Assembly: GCA_965243615.1 (NCBI GenBank)
Contig: CBDEVO010000003.1
Location: 2,480,001-2,544,000, forward strand
Origin: JAJEEA01 sp965243615
Lineage (GTDB): Bacteria > Acidobacteriota > Vicinamibacteria > Vicinamibacterales > UBA8438
Reading direction: 5' to 3'
Length of the DNA stretch: 64,000 nt
Shown here: piece after piece, positions 1 to 9,452 of the stretch
How positions within the stretch are numbered: the first letter of the stretch is position 1
How the letters are laid out: each line of letters starts with the position of its first letter
Notes under the pieces: generated by a model
The model's database searches: none
The model's input: the letters and a program-made list of their open reading frames with translations, nothing else
Told to the model about the DNA's origin: nothing
Made by a program: the position numbers and the translations under genes

Positions 1-1038
1 AGCGAAGGGGGCGGCGTCCACACCCGCGTGCACACCGCCTGGCTGAGCGGCGTCCGCCCGAAGAAGACCGAGGGGGCCGACATCGAGGCGGGCACCTCGA
101 TCGACCAGATGGCGGCGGCCAAGATCAGCGCCGACACGCCGTTGCGCTCGCTGCAGCTCTCGCTCGACCACGAGAACATCGTCGGGAGCTGCGAGAACGG
201 GTACAGCTGCGTGTACCAGCACACCTACTCGTGGAGCGCTCCCACCACCCCGGTGCCGATGGAGAGCAACCCCCGCGCGGTCTTCGAGCGGCTCTTCGGC
301 GAAGGGGGCTCGCCCAAGGAGCAGGCGGCGCGGCTCGAGCGGGACCGCAGCGTCCTCGACCTCGCGATGGCCGACATGGCCCGCCTGCAGAAGCGCCTCG
401 GGGTGCGCGACCGCGTCATGGTCGACGAGTACCTCGACTCGGTGCGCGACGTCGAGCAGCGCATCCAGCGGGCCGAGCGCCAGAGCAAGGTGTCGCCCAT
501 GCCCATCGCCGACCCGCCGGTCGGGGTGCCGGACTCGTTCGACGACCACGCGAAGCTGATGTTCGATCTCGAGCTGCTCGCGTTCCAGTCGGACGTGACC
601 CGGGTCGTGGCCTTCCAGGTCTCGCGCGAGCTGAACGGGCGGCCCTATCCCTGGATCGGGGTGCCGGAGGGCCACCATGCCGTCTCGCACCACCAGATGG
701 ACCCCGTCAAGATCGCCCAGGGCGCCAAGATCAACGCGTACCACGTGTCGCTCTTCGCCCGGTTCGTCGAGCGGATGAAGAACACCCCGGACGGCGACGG
801 GTCCCTGCTCGACCACACCCTGCTGCTCTACGGCACGGGCATGGGCGACAGCGACCACCACACGCCGGTCGACCTGCCGGCGGTGGTCGTGGGCGGCGGC
901 GGCGCCATCGCGGGCGGGCGCCACATCCGGTACCCGATGCACACGCCGTTCACGAACCTCGGCCTGACCCTGCTCCACAAGGTCGGCGTGGAGCGCGAGC
1001 GGGTGGCCGACTCCACCGGGCTGTTGACGGACCTGTAG
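1..1038 (+). CDS. DUF1552 domain protein, C-terminal part (5' end outside window)
   Basis: The frame is already open at the first base, so the gene starts upstream; a GTG at 28 is internal. About 345 residues are visible, compared with roughly 430-480 for full DUF1552 proteins. The region around FQVSRELNGRPYPWIGVPEG and the later HTLLLYGTGMGDSDHH are typical of the DUF1552 C-terminal half, which resembles sulfatase/DUF1501-like secreted proteins. Function is unknown; the family is usually encoded next to DUF1592-type cytochrome-like proteins, which would lie to the left of the window. The ankyrin gene follows after about 230 bases in the same direction and is a frequent companion in Acidobacteriota. 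I am sure of the family and have no basis for a specific reaction. Confidence 0.85.
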   Translation, partial: SEGGGVHTRVHTAWLSGVRPKKTEGADIEAGTSIDQMAAAKISADTPLRSLQLSLDHENIVGSCENGYSCVYQHTYSWSAPTTPVPMESNPRAVFERLFGEGGSPKEQAARLERDRSVLDLAMADMARLQKRLGVRDRVMVDEYLDSVRDVEQRIQRAERQSKVSPMPIADPPVGVPDSFDDHAKLMFDLELLAFQSDVTRVVAFQVSRELNGRPYPWIGVPEGHHAVSHHQMDPVKIAQGAKINAYHVSLFARFVERMKNTPDGDGSLLDHTLLLYGTGMGDSDHHTPVDLPAVVVGGGGAIAGGRHIRYPMHTPFTNLGLTLLHKVGVERERVADSTGLLTDL

Positions 1039-1266
1039 GCCGGGAATCGGCTGCCGGAGCTTCGCGTCAGCGAAGCGCCGAACGCGAGATCGAAGGGTTG
1101 AGCGGCGGCCTTCGGTCGCCGCCAACGAACCACCAGGGTCGCCTTTCGACGGGCCGGACTCCTGGCCCGCGGGTCGTCGACTGCGGATCCGATTGCCGCG
1201 AACCAGGCCCGGGGGGCGCGCTATACCTGATGGCGCAAACGCGCGTTGATTGCCGGAGAATCGACC

Positions 1267-2955
1267 ATGGAGATGAATCGACGACGGTGGAGCATGGGGC
1301 TCACGGCCGCGGTCGCGGGGATGAGCCTGTCCATCGCGGCGGGAGCCCCGGCGGAGGCGGCGCCGGCAGAGGCGGAAGCCGAGGCGTCGCTGATTGCGGC
1401 GGCGCGAGCCGGCGACGGAGCGGCGGTCGAGGCGCTGCTCGACGGCGCGGTCGACGTCGACGCGTCGGAGACCGGCGGCATGACCGCGCTGCACTGGGCG
1501 GTGCAGCGTGACGCGGCCGACGTGGTGGGCCTGCTTCTCGACGCCGGCGCCGATGCGACGGCGCCCAACCGCTATGGCGTCGCGCCGCTCACCCTGGCCG
1601 CCATCAACGGCAACGCGGCCATCGTCGGCCGGCTGCTCGCGGCCGGGGCCGACCCGAACCGGCGGCTCGCGGACGGCGAGACGGTGCTGATGACCGCCGC
1701 CCGCACGGGACGGCCCGACGTCGTCCAGGCGCTGCTCGCGGCCGGGGCCGACCCCAACGCGTCCGAGCCGGCGCGGGGCCAGACCGCGCTGATGTGGGCG
1801 GCGGCCGAGAACAACGTCGGCGCCATCCGCGTCCTCGTTGCCAACGGCGCCGCCGTCGCGGCGCGCACCGGCGATCCCGTGGCCGGGGAGCCCGGTGGGG
1901 TGTTCTCCGCCGAGGTGGGACTGACCCGCGACGCGCGGTCGGGCCCCTCGTTCACCGCGCTGCTCTTCGCGGTGCAGCTCGGCCAGCTCAAGGCGGTGCG
2001 AACGCTCCTCGAGCTCGGCGCCGACGTGAACGACATGTTCCCCGACGGGACGAGCGCGCTCGTCGTGGCCGCCATGAACGGGCAGCACGAGGTCGGCATC
2101 CACCTGATCGAGCAGGGGGCCGACGTGAACGCGGCCGGGCAGGGCTGGAACGCCCTGCACCAGGTCATCCGGCTGCGCCGCACCAACATCGGCCACATGC
2201 CGCCTCCCGAGGGCCGGGGCACCGCGAGCAGCATGGACCTCATCCACGCGTTGCTCGACGCCGGCGCCGACGTGCACGCGCCGATGACCGCCGACTTCCG
2301 CGACGGCTACCGCAACCGGCTGAACCGGGTGGGGGCGACCCCGTTCCTCCTCGCCTCGAAGAACGTCGACACCGAGGTCATGCGGGTGCTTCTCGACGCC
2401 GGGGCCGATCCCCTGGTTCCCAACGCCGACCTGACGACCCCGCTCATGGTCGCGGCCGGGGTCGACATGTGGAACCCCGGCGAGGACGGCGGGGCGACGG
2501 TCGAGCACGAGCCCGAGGCCCTCGAGGCGGTCAGGATGCTGGTGGAGCTGGGCAACGACGTCCACGCCGTCAACGACCGCGGCGAGACCGCGCTGCACGG
2601 GGCCGCGTACCGCGGCGCCACGAGCATCGTCGACTACCTCGTCGAGCAGGGGGCCGAGCTCGACGCCCGGAGCGCCCAGGGCTGGACCCCGTGGACCATC
2701 GCCAACGGCGTTTTCTACTCGCTCTTCTACAAGGAGCAGCCGGCCACCGCGGCCCGCCTCGCCGAGCTGATGGCCGAGCGCGGCATGTCGACCGCGGGCA
2801 TGGCCGACGAGCTGCGCACCTGCTTCGACTGCGGCCGCAACCGCGGCAACGCCCGCGACGCCGAGGGTCGCCGGGTCGCTCAGCCGACCCCCGACCGCGT
2901 CCCCTCGCAGGTCGAGCCAGCCGCCCAGGACGCCGCGCAGCCGGTGCCGGAGTAG
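1267..2955 (+). CDS. secreted ankyrin-repeat protein
   Basis: The protein has about 562 residues. I chose the ATG at 1267 because GGAG lies 8 bases upstream and the product then begins with a good Sec signal peptide (MEMNRRRWSMGLTAAVAGMS, cleavage near APAEA). A TTG at 1246 is the longer alternative. Ankyrin repeats start near residue 40 and recur about every 33 residues with the usual LL-AGADPN and TALHWA patterns (for example LLDAGADATAPN and LLAAGADPNASE). A longer linker interrupts them around residues 200-330. The tail near residue 520 has a CFDCGRNRGN motif with two cysteines. Ankyrin repeats bind protein partners. Being secreted and next to a DUF1552 gene, it may act in the periplasm or at the surface, but the partner is unknown. 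Confidence 0.88.
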   Translation: MEMNRRRWSMGLTAAVAGMSLSIAAGAPAEAAPAEAEAEASLIAAARAGDGAAVEALLDGAVDVDASETGGMTALHWAVQRDAADVVGLLLDAGADATAPNRYGVAPLTLAAINGNAAIVGRLLAAGADPNRRLADGETVLMTAARTGRPDVVQALLAAGADPNASEPARGQTALMWAAAENNVGAIRVLVANGAAVAARTGDPVAGEPGGVFSAEVGLTRDARSGPSFTALLFAVQLGQLKAVRTLLELGADVNDMFPDGTSALVVAAMNGQHEVGIHLIEQGADVNAAGQGWNALHQVIRLRRTNIGHMPPPEGRGTASSMDLIHALLDAGADVHAPMTADFRDGYRNRLNRVGATPFLLASKNVDTEVMRVLLDAGADPLVPNADLTTPLMVAAGVDMWNPGEDGGATVEHEPEALEAVRMLVELGNDVHAVNDRGETALHGAAYRGATSIVDYLVEQGAELDARSAQGWTPWTIANGVFYSLFYKEQPATAARLAELMAERGMSTAGMADELRTCFDCGRNRGNARDAEGRRVAQPTPDRVPSQVEPAAQDAAQPVPE

Positions 2956-2973
2956 ACCGGCCCGCTCGATTCA

Positions 2974-3007
2974 GGCGCTCTCGTCCCTTCGACGGGACGG
3001 GGGCGCC
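2974..3007. terminator. hairpin between converging genes
   Basis: A two-part inverted repeat: an outer GGCGC/GCGCC stem encloses CGTCCC, a 6-base TTCGAC loop and GGGACG. It lies between the ankyrin gene on the plus strand and the receptor gene that converges from the minus strand, so it could end both transcripts. No T-run follows, so it is not a classical intrinsic terminator. Confidence 0.45.
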
Positions 3008-3151
3008 TCCCTCTCCAACGGAGTCTCGTCCCAGCGAATACCCCCGGCCCAGCTTCTCTGCCTGTTCCCTGGAGGCGGCGGGCTCGTATAGTCCCGCATT
3101 CAATTCGGCTTGCTTGGCGGCAGCCCGACCCTCCCGCGCTCGCGTCGTTCG

Positions 3152-6100
3152 TCAGAAGGCGGCGGTGATCGCGAAGCGGACGACGCGGCCCTCGAGGACG
3201 CGGTTGGCGCGCTCCCAGGCGCTCAGGGCCTGGAAGTCCGATCCGGTGCTGCCCCTGGCGTCCCGCGACGTGCCGTGATCGAGGTCCACGCCGTTGTTGA
3301 GGGCGTTGAAGAGCTCCAGCCGCACGCCGTAGCGCCGGCTTCCGGCGTTGAACACCTTCTGGATGCTCACGTCGAGCTGCGTCCAGTAGGGCAGGAACTT
3401 CACGCTGTTCACCGGGATCATCGGGTGCCACGCGGCGTCGTTGCTGCGCTCGACGGTGGCGATGCCGTCCGGCACGATGTTCCGCCCGAGCACGCACGGC
3501 GTCACGCAGTGGCCGGGCTGACCGTAGAGCTCCTCTGAGTAGGTGCCGTACTGGTGGTTGTCGGAGGTGCGGCTGACGTAGAGGCCTTCCTGCAGGCCCC
3601 CCCAGTCGCCGAGGCCGCCCGGATACGCCTGCAGCGACGCGCCGATCTGCAGGTCGCCGACGCCCGGCAGCGAGAACGGCTGCGTGCCCGACAGCTTGAA
3701 CTCGTTCCGGAACGGACGCGGGTACGCGCCCTGGTCACAGAACCGCAACCGGGTCGGCTCGTCGCCGCGGTCGACGATGTCCTGGCAGTTGTCGACCTCG
3801 CCGCCGTACCGGCTGCCGGCCCCGCTGTTGGTGTCGTAGCCGTAGATCGACGTCCGGCCCGTGTCCTCCATCGACCAGCCGCCGAACAGGACGCCGCCGC
3901 CGGGCAGCCGGCCCTGGACGCTCAGCTCAAAGCCCCGGTAGACGTTGCTGTAGCCCGGGCCGCGGGTGCGGTCGGTGAGGCCCGCCGTGTTCGTGCGCAC
4001 GGACGGCTCGATGCTGAAGGCGGTGAAGTGCCCGACCATCGGGTACGGGCGCGCGATCTGGAAGTGCCGGATGCCCGCGAGCTCCGGCCGCGGGTTGCCG
4101 GTAGGGTCGGCGCCGAAGTGGGCGAAGGTCCAGTTGGGGTTGTCGTCCCACCAGGTGTCGTGGAACGTGCGCCGGCGGTACTCCGCGCTCAGGGACAGCC
4201 CGGGGACGATCTCCCGCTGGACGCCGACGGTCCAGATGCGGTTGTGCTCGCGCGCGGTGATGTCGTGTAGCCGGCTGGGAGCCGAGATCGACCCGAAGGT
4301 CGACGACTCCCGCGTCCCGATCTCCCAGTTTTGGGCGATGCCGTCGTAGTTGCTCCCGTACGGGTCGAGGCCCGAGCAGGCGCTCCCGCCCGCCGCCATG
4401 TGGCAGTCCCACCAGTCGCGGCCGTCCCCGGCGAGGAACCCGTAGGCGTAACGCCGCGCGAGGTTGCCGCCGATGTCGCGCACGTACTTGTTCCAGCCGA
4501 GCTTCAGCACCGTCCGGGCGTCGCCGAACAGGTCGTAGGCCGCGTTCAGGCGGGGCGAGAGGTCGGGGCCGAAGCGGGGCAGCAGGCTCGACGGGCGCGC
4601 CGGCTGGCGCTGCGCGGGCACGAACCGGCCCAGGCCCCGTGGAGCATCGGGCACCGAGACGGCGGCGAAGTCGAGCCGCATCCCGTAGTTGACGGTCAGC
4701 CGGTCGACGGTCCACGAGTCCTGCGCGTAGAAGCCGCCGTTGTAGTCCAGTTGGTAGGCCAGGTTGGACGGGTGGTTGTAGACCACGACCCGGTCGGGCG
4801 TGCCCATCAGGCCACAGGGCCGCCCGGCGTCGCGGTTGGCCTGCGCCTGGGGGTGGTTGCAGTCGAACCAGGGGAGGCCCTGGAACTGGTCCTGAATGAG
4901 GCGTCCGCGGGGGTTCGGGGCGTCCTCGTAGAGCAGCTCGAGGTGGCCGTTGCTGGTGTTGGTGTGGCGGTTGCGGCCGCGGGAGAAGTCGATCCCGAGC
5001 TTGAAGCTGTGCGAGCCCGTGACGGAGGACAGCGAGCCCCTGTACGCCCAGCGGCGCGTGTAGTTGTTGTTCTCGCCGTTGGCCTTGGCCCCGTAGCGGA
5101 GGCCGAGGAGGCCGTCGTAGGTCGAAACCTGGCTGTACCAGGGGTCGCCGCCGAGGGCCGGCGCAAGCTGGGCCGCGTGCCGGGCCGAGCCGACCGGCGG
5201 GAAGCACGGGGTCTCGAAGCACGCGGCGAGGTCGGCGGCGTCGGGCCGCGACTGAAAGATGCTCGGGCCGCTCTCCCGGTACTGGTAGTAGTTGGTGTCC
5301 CAGTCCTGGTACGACAGCGAGAAGCCGAACTCGGCGAGCATCCGGTCGCTCGGCGCGCCGGTCCACTTCGCGGTTCCCGTGTCGTAGTGCGGCGAGGTCC
5401 ACGCCGACGCCGCCGTACCGAGGTCGACGCCCGGGCCGGACTGGCCGATCCGGCGCTTCCGCGCCTTGTCGAACATCGCCGAGAGCTTGTGCCGCGGCGT
5501 CACCTGCCACGTGAGCCGCACGTTCGCGCTGGCCAGGCTGTTGTCTCCGGCACCTTGGGGTCGGACCCCTGCGATCCCGACCCCCAGGTCGGCGGCGTTC
5601 CGCCGCGCCGACGTGAAGAACCGCAGCCGCTCGCGAAGGATCGGACCGCCGAACGACCCGTTGACGTCGTACAGCGTGACGACCCGGGCCGGCCGACCGA
5701 CGCCCAGCGCCTCGAGACGGGGGTTCAGGTTGTCGGCCTCGCCCGGCGCCCCGCCCATGAAGAGGTCCCCACCGAACCGGTCGCCGCCCTCGTTGGGAAT
5801 CATGTTGATGCGCAGGCCGCCGGTCTGCGTCTCGGCGCCGTGCCCCGACATCGTGTACGACGTCTCGGCCGCGAGCATCGGGTTGAGGTAGGCCTGATAG
5901 CGGCCGTCGCTGACCATCGTGTTGACCGTCATCCCGTCGATCTCGACCGTGTTGTGCGTGGCGTCGAGGCCGCGGCCCAGCATCTCGGATTGCTGCACGC
6001 CAGCGGTGCCGCCCACGTCCGGCTTGTGGACCCTGACGCCCGGGATGAGCAGGGCGTACGACCACGGGCTGCGACCGGTGGGGATGGCTTCCTGCATCTC

Positions 6101-6469
6101 GCGGGTCATCGCCAGACCGCGCCGTGCCTGCCGCGGGTCGACGCCGGGAGGCGCGACCGACAGCGTCGCGTCGATCGGCAGCGTCGCGCCGGCCCCGAGG
6201 ACGAGCCCGTCGCGCCTCACGGTGTGGAATCCCGGCAGCGCGAAGGAGAGGGCGTACTCGCCCGGCCGCAGGTCGGTGATCGCGTACCGTCCGGCGCCGT
6301 CGGTGGCGACCGCGCGCCGCCCCTCGACGAAGCCGGCGCTCGTCGCCTCGACGGTTACCCCGGGCAGCACCCTGCCGGCGTCGTCGGTCACGGTACCCGT
6401 GACCGAGCTCTGCGCCGCCGCGGCGGCGGGCGCCATCAGCACCCATGCGAACATCAACCCCTTGCGCAT
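3152..6469 (-). CDS. Oar-like TonB-dependent receptor with N-terminal carboxypeptidase-regulatory domain
   Basis: The product has about 1105 residues. The start at 6469 gives MRKGLMFAWVLMAPAAAAAQ, a clear signal peptide, with GGGAG 8-9 bases upstream; the frame stays open further upstream without a better start. Residues about 22-105 form the carboxypeptidase-regulatory-like beta-sandwich (SVTGTVTDDAGRVLPGVTVE). Next come a plug-like region with VEIDGMTVNTM and a long beta-barrel rich in aromatic residues that ends in FAITAAF, as outer-membrane proteins do. Members of this large acidobacterial family are thought to import or bind oligomers, but the substrate cannot be read from sequence. No TonB box is obvious. 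It is a single gene that converges on the ankyrin gene. Confidence 0.88.
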   Translation of the reverse strand: MRKGLMFAWVLMAPAAAAAQSSVTGTVTDDAGRVLPGVTVEATSAGFVEGRRAVATDGAGRYAITDLRPGEYALSFALPGFHTVRRDGLVLGAGATLPIDATLSVAPPGVDPRQARRGLAMTREMQEAIPTGRSPWSYALLIPGVRVHKPDVGGTAGVQQSEMLGRGLDATHNTVEIDGMTVNTMVSDGRYQAYLNPMLAAETSYTMSGHGAETQTGGLRINMIPNEGGDRFGGDLFMGGAPGEADNLNPRLEALGVGRPARVVTLYDVNGSFGGPILRERLRFFTSARRNAADLGVGIAGVRPQGAGDNSLASANVRLTWQVTPRHKLSAMFDKARKRRIGQSGPGVDLGTAASAWTSPHYDTGTAKWTGAPSDRMLAEFGFSLSYQDWDTNYYQYRESGPSIFQSRPDAADLAACFETPCFPPVGSARHAAQLAPALGGDPWYSQVSTYDGLLGLRYGAKANGENNNYTRRWAYRGSLSSVTGSHSFKLGIDFSRGRNRHTNTSNGHLELLYEDAPNPRGRLIQDQFQGLPWFDCNHPQAQANRDAGRPCGLMGTPDRVVVYNHPSNLAYQLDYNGGFYAQDSWTVDRLTVNYGMRLDFAAVSVPDAPRGLGRFVPAQRQPARPSSLLPRFGPDLSPRLNAAYDLFGDARTVLKLGWNKYVRDIGGNLARRYAYGFLAGDGRDWWDCHMAAGGSACSGLDPYGSNYDGIAQNWEIGTRESSTFGSISAPSRLHDITAREHNRIWTVGVQREIVPGLSLSAEYRRRTFHDTWWDDNPNWTFAHFGADPTGNPRPELAGIRHFQIARPYPMVGHFTAFSIEPSVRTNTAGLTDRTRGPGYSNVYRGFELSVQGRLPGGGVLFGGWSMEDTGRTSIYGYDTNSGAGSRYGGEVDNCQDIVDRGDEPTRLRFCDQGAYPRPFRNEFKLSGTQPFSLPGVGDLQIGASLQAYPGGLGDWGGLQEGLYVSRTSDNHQYGTYSEELYGQPGHCVTPCVLGRNIVPDGIATVERSNDAAWHPMIPVNSVKFLPYWTQLDVSIQKVFNAGSRRYGVRLELFNALNNGVDLDHGTSRDARGSTGSDFQALSAWERANRVLEGRVVRFAITAAF

Positions 6470-6853
6470 CTTCTGATCTCCCGGCCCTGCCGAGTTCCAG
6501 ACGGCGGTGGGCGGATGCGTCCACGTCATGGAGGCGGAAGAACGACGTGATTGCGCCTCGTCTCCGGGGGCGGAAGAAGCAAACTCCGTGCCGTTGATGG
6601 GTCGGCACGCCATTGACCCGGCGGAACACGGCGGCACCGCTGGCGCCGCGTACCCGCCGAGCGCGGGTGTCGCGGTCTCGGGCCTTTTCTCGGGTTCAAG
6701 GATCCATATGAATCGAGGACGGCCTCCAATTCCCCGTATCCCGGGCGGTTCCGAGGACGCGGGCAGCGCCGGCGAACCGTGGCAGGACTCCGGATCGGAA
6801 AACCGGGCCGCCTGGACCGGCAACTCGCCGGGTCGCGGCGCCGTGATGCGACG
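6470..6853. other. intergenic region upstream of the receptor
   Basis: About 380 bases between two minus-strand genes. It contains only the receptor's ribosome-binding site near its right-hand gene start and no recognisable operator, repeat or RNA gene. An extended receptor frame runs through part of it but lacks protein-like features. Confidence 0.4.
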
Positions 6854-7366
6854 CTATCGGCGGGGCGGCCGGCTCAGGGCGATGTCGCGCAACGGGACGA
6901 GCCGGGGCGGGAGCTCGGTGTCGCCGGCCGGCATGCCGTTCTGTTGAAGCAGATAGCCGACGATGTCGATTACCACCTGGGCGCGCAGGGAGTCGGGGTC
7001 CTGCTGCGGCATCGTGGTGCCGATGGTGACGAAGAGGTCGACGAGGGGCCGGTCCCGCCACTGGTTGAGGAAGAAGGGCCCGCGGAGGGCGGGGGCGCCA
7101 GCCTCGCTGCCGCCGCCGCTCAGGTCGTCGCGGTGGCAGTAGCCGCAGATGGCCCGGTAGTGTTCGCGGCCGCGCTCGGCCTGGGCCTCGGTGTAGACGC
7201 CGTCCCACACCGTGCGGGTCTGGCCTGCCGCGGGTCCGGCGGCGAGGGCGGCGACGGTCGTGGCGGCGCAGACGGTGGCGCGGGCGAGCCCTGGAACGGC
7301 GCGGGAAGAAGCCCCCCGGCGTTCGGCCGGTTCATCCCGGTCGCTGGTGCCGCTCCTCGGTCGCAT
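6854..7366 (-). CDS. small secreted mono-haem cytochrome c
   Basis: About 170 residues from the ATG at 7366; the open frame continues upstream to 7594 with arginine-rich, non-protein-like sequence, so the shorter start is preferred. A hydrophobic segment near residues 28-48 ending in AAGPAAGQ is a plausible signal peptide. The haem c motif CGYCH follows at about residue 72, and a methionine that could be the distal ligand (GTTMPQQD) lies downstream, as in class I cytochromes. It likely carries electrons in the periplasm. Its neighbour on the left is the Oar-like receptor, and the LOG gene diverges from it. No oxidoreductase partner is adjacent. The start is less certain than the family. Confidence 0.75.
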   Translation of the reverse strand: MRPRSGTSDRDEPAERRGASSRAVPGLARATVCAATTVAALAAGPAAGQTRTVWDGVYTEAQAERGREHYRAICGYCHRDDLSGGGSEAGAPALRGPFFLNQWRDRPLVDLFVTIGTTMPQQDPDSLRAQVVIDIVGYLLQQNGMPAGDTELPPRLVPLRDIALSRPPRR

Positions 7367-7571
7367 GGGTCCACGTCCGTTCGTCCGGCCTCCCCGCGAG
7401 GGCGCCGCCCGCGGCGGGACTGCGCGATCTGCCACGACCTCGCGGTGGCTTCGGTTGGCGGAGCGGGCGGGAACATGGGCCGCCGGGCCCGCCCCGCGCC
7501 GGTCCTGGGCGGCGCCGTTCCGCGCCGCACGGCCCTCCCGGGTCGCATGATACCGTTGAATCAGGGTGGCC

Positions 7572-8153
7572 ATGAATCGAATCTGCGTCTTCACGGGGTC
7601 GAGGGTCGGGGCGGGCGGCGAGTACGCGGCCGCCGCACGAGAGATGGGCGCCCTGCTCGCCGCGCGCGGGCACGCCGTCGTCTATGGGGGCGCGCAGGTC
7701 GGCCTGATGGGGGTCCTGGCCGATGCGGTCCTGGCCGGCGGCGGGGAGATCATCGGGGTGATTCCCGGTCACCTCACCGCGAAGGAGATTGCCCACGCGG
7801 GTCTCACCGAGCTGCGGGTGGTCGACTCGATGCACGAGCGGAAGATGGTGATGTCGGAGCTGTCGGACGGCGTCGTCGCGCTTCCCGGCGCCTTCGGGAC
7901 CCTCGACGAGCTGTTCGAGATGTTGACGTGGGGGCAGCTCGGGCTGCATCGGAAGCCGTGCGGCCTCCTGAACGTGGCCGGGTACTTCGACGCGTTGCTC
8001 TCCTTCCTCGACCATGCCGTCGAGCGGCACTTCCTCGCTCCCGAGCATCGCGCCATGCTCCTGGCGGAGAGCGACGGCGCCGTCCTCCTCGACCGGATGG
8101 AGGCCCATGCGCCCCCGGTCGTCGAGAAGTGGTCCGATCCCGTGGCGCCGTGA
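7572..8153 (+). CDS. LOG family protein (nucleoside-5'-monophosphate phosphoribohydrolase type)
   Basis: About 193 residues in the single-domain Rossmann fold of the LOG/TIGR00730 family, which hydrolyses the N-glycosidic bond of (cytokinin) nucleotides. An AGGG lies 5 bases before the ATG at 7572; a GTG two codons earlier is possible. The N-terminus ICVFTGSRVG and VVYGGAQVGLMG are family hallmarks. The catalytic-loop motif, normally PGGxGTxxE, reads PGAFGTLDE near residue 105, so the second glycine is alanine, while the glutamate is kept, as is the arginine-containing segment MHERKMVM. Cytosolic. It diverges from the cytochrome c gene and no pathway is suggested by neighbours. Confidence 0.88.
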   Translation: MNRICVFTGSRVGAGGEYAAAAREMGALLAARGHAVVYGGAQVGLMGVLADAVLAGGGEIIGVIPGHLTAKEIAHAGLTELRVVDSMHERKMVMSELSDGVVALPGAFGTLDELFEMLTWGQLGLHRKPCGLLNVAGYFDALLSFLDHAVERHFLAPEHRAMLLAESDGAVLLDRMEAHAPPVVEKWSDPVAP

Positions 8154-8326
8154 CCGGCCGTTCCCCCGGGTAGACCCTCGAGAAGCTCACTTCCGCCCCT
8201 CGAAGAGGCTTGGTTCTGGGCCGCCGATCACGTACGCTCTGGATCTGGACGATGGTTCTGCCGACCTCGGTGCCGAGCGAGGGCCAAGCGGAGCCTCTGG
8301 CGACGATTGGCGGGCTGGGGGACGTG

Positions 8327-9388
8327 ATGATTAGAAGGTACACACCGGGCATCGCCCTCTTCGCCGCCGTCCTGGCGTGCGTGGTCATGGCCCTCGGGAC
8401 CGGCGCGGCGGCGCAGACGGTGCGCGTCGAGCGGCTGGCGGACGCGCCGATAATCGGCCCCGAGCTGCACCCGAGCATCGGCGAGAACATCCAGGGGCCG
8501 TCGCTGATACGGGTTCCCGACTGGGTGGCGGATCCGCTGGGCGCCTACTACCTGTACTTCGCGGACCACAAGGGACGCTACATCCGCCTCGCCTACGCCG
8601 ACGACCTGCGGGGCCCGTGGCGGGTGCACCCGCCGGGCAGCTTGCAGATCGCCGATTCCTACTTCCTGACCGAGCCGCCCGAGATCTCGCCCGAGGAGCT
8701 GGAGCGCGTGCAGGCGGCGCGGCGGGCGCGGGGGGCGGCCCCGATGTCGCACGACGCCCTGTTCGAGGCGTCGGCGCCCCACATCGCGTCGCCCGACGTG
8801 CACGTCGACGACGCCAACCGGCGCATCGTCATGTACTTCCACGGCCTCGACGGCATCGCCACGCAGGTGTCGCGGGTGGCGACCTCGACCGACGGCATCG
8901 CGTTCACGACGCGGCCCGAGCGTCTGGGGCGGACCTACATGCGGGTGTTCCAGCGCGACGGCTGGACCTACTCGATGGCGATGCCGGGGCTGTTCTACCG
9001 GTCGCGCGACCCGCTGGGCGGGTTCGAGGAGGGGCCGCTGCTGTTCAACTCGCGGATGCGGCACTCGGCACTGTTGCAGCGGGGCGACACCCTGTACGTG
9101 TTCTGGACCCAGGTCGGCGACACGCCCGAGCACATCAAGCTGAGCACCATCGACCTCTCGGGCGACTGGACGACGTGGTCGGAGACGCCCGGCGTCGAGG
9201 TGCTGCGTCCGGAGCGCGACTGGGAGGGGGCGGACGCGCCGCTCGAGCCGTCGGTGCGGAGCACCGCCTACGGCCACGTGAACCAGCTCCGCGATCCCGC
9301 GATCTACGAGGAGGACGGCCGGGTCTTCCTGCTCTACGCGGTGGCGGGGGAGAGCGGCATCGCGCTGGCGGAGGTGCATTTCGACTGA
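8327..9388 (+). CDS. secreted glycoside-hydrolase-43/62-like beta-propeller protein
   Basis: About 353 residues. The ATG at 8327 (MIRRYTPGIALF) starts a signal peptide that ends at GTGAAAQ; an upstream in-frame extension to 8210 does not look like protein. The rest resembles a five-bladed propeller of the GH43/GH62 type: YYLYFADHKGRYIRLAYA, FYRSRDPLGGF and RDPAIYEEDGRVFLLYAVAG are the usual blade motifs. The fold often acts on arabinose- or xylose-containing glycans, but I could not place a complete set of catalytic acids, so activity is unproven. The next gene, another secreted propeller, starts 64 bases downstream and is probably co-transcribed. Confidence 0.72.
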   Translation: MIRRYTPGIALFAAVLACVVMALGTGAAAQTVRVERLADAPIIGPELHPSIGENIQGPSLIRVPDWVADPLGAYYLYFADHKGRYIRLAYADDLRGPWRVHPPGSLQIADSYFLTEPPEISPEELERVQAARRARGAAPMSHDALFEASAPHIASPDVHVDDANRRIVMYFHGLDGIATQVSRVATSTDGIAFTTRPERLGRTYMRVFQRDGWTYSMAMPGLFYRSRDPLGGFEEGPLLFNSRMRHSALLQRGDTLYVFWTQVGDTPEHIKLSTIDLSGDWTTWSETPGVEVLRPERDWEGADAPLEPSVRSTAYGHVNQLRDPAIYEEDGRVFLLYAVAGESGIALAEVHFD

Positions 9389-9452
9389 TTAGAGGTTGCG
9401 CGTGAACGAGGCGACCGGCGCGCCGGCCGTCCGAGAACGAAGGAGGACAGGC

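Noticed and set aside
28..1038. Treating the first gene as starting at the GTG at 28
   Set aside because: The frame is open to the window edge and the protein lacks the N-terminal part and signal peptide of its family.
3927..6629. Very long open frames opposite and within the Oar-like receptor gene (for example 4331-6550 on the plus strand)
   Set aside because: They are shadows produced by high third-position GC of the receptor gene; their translations are rich in Arg/Gly/Pro and have no domain.
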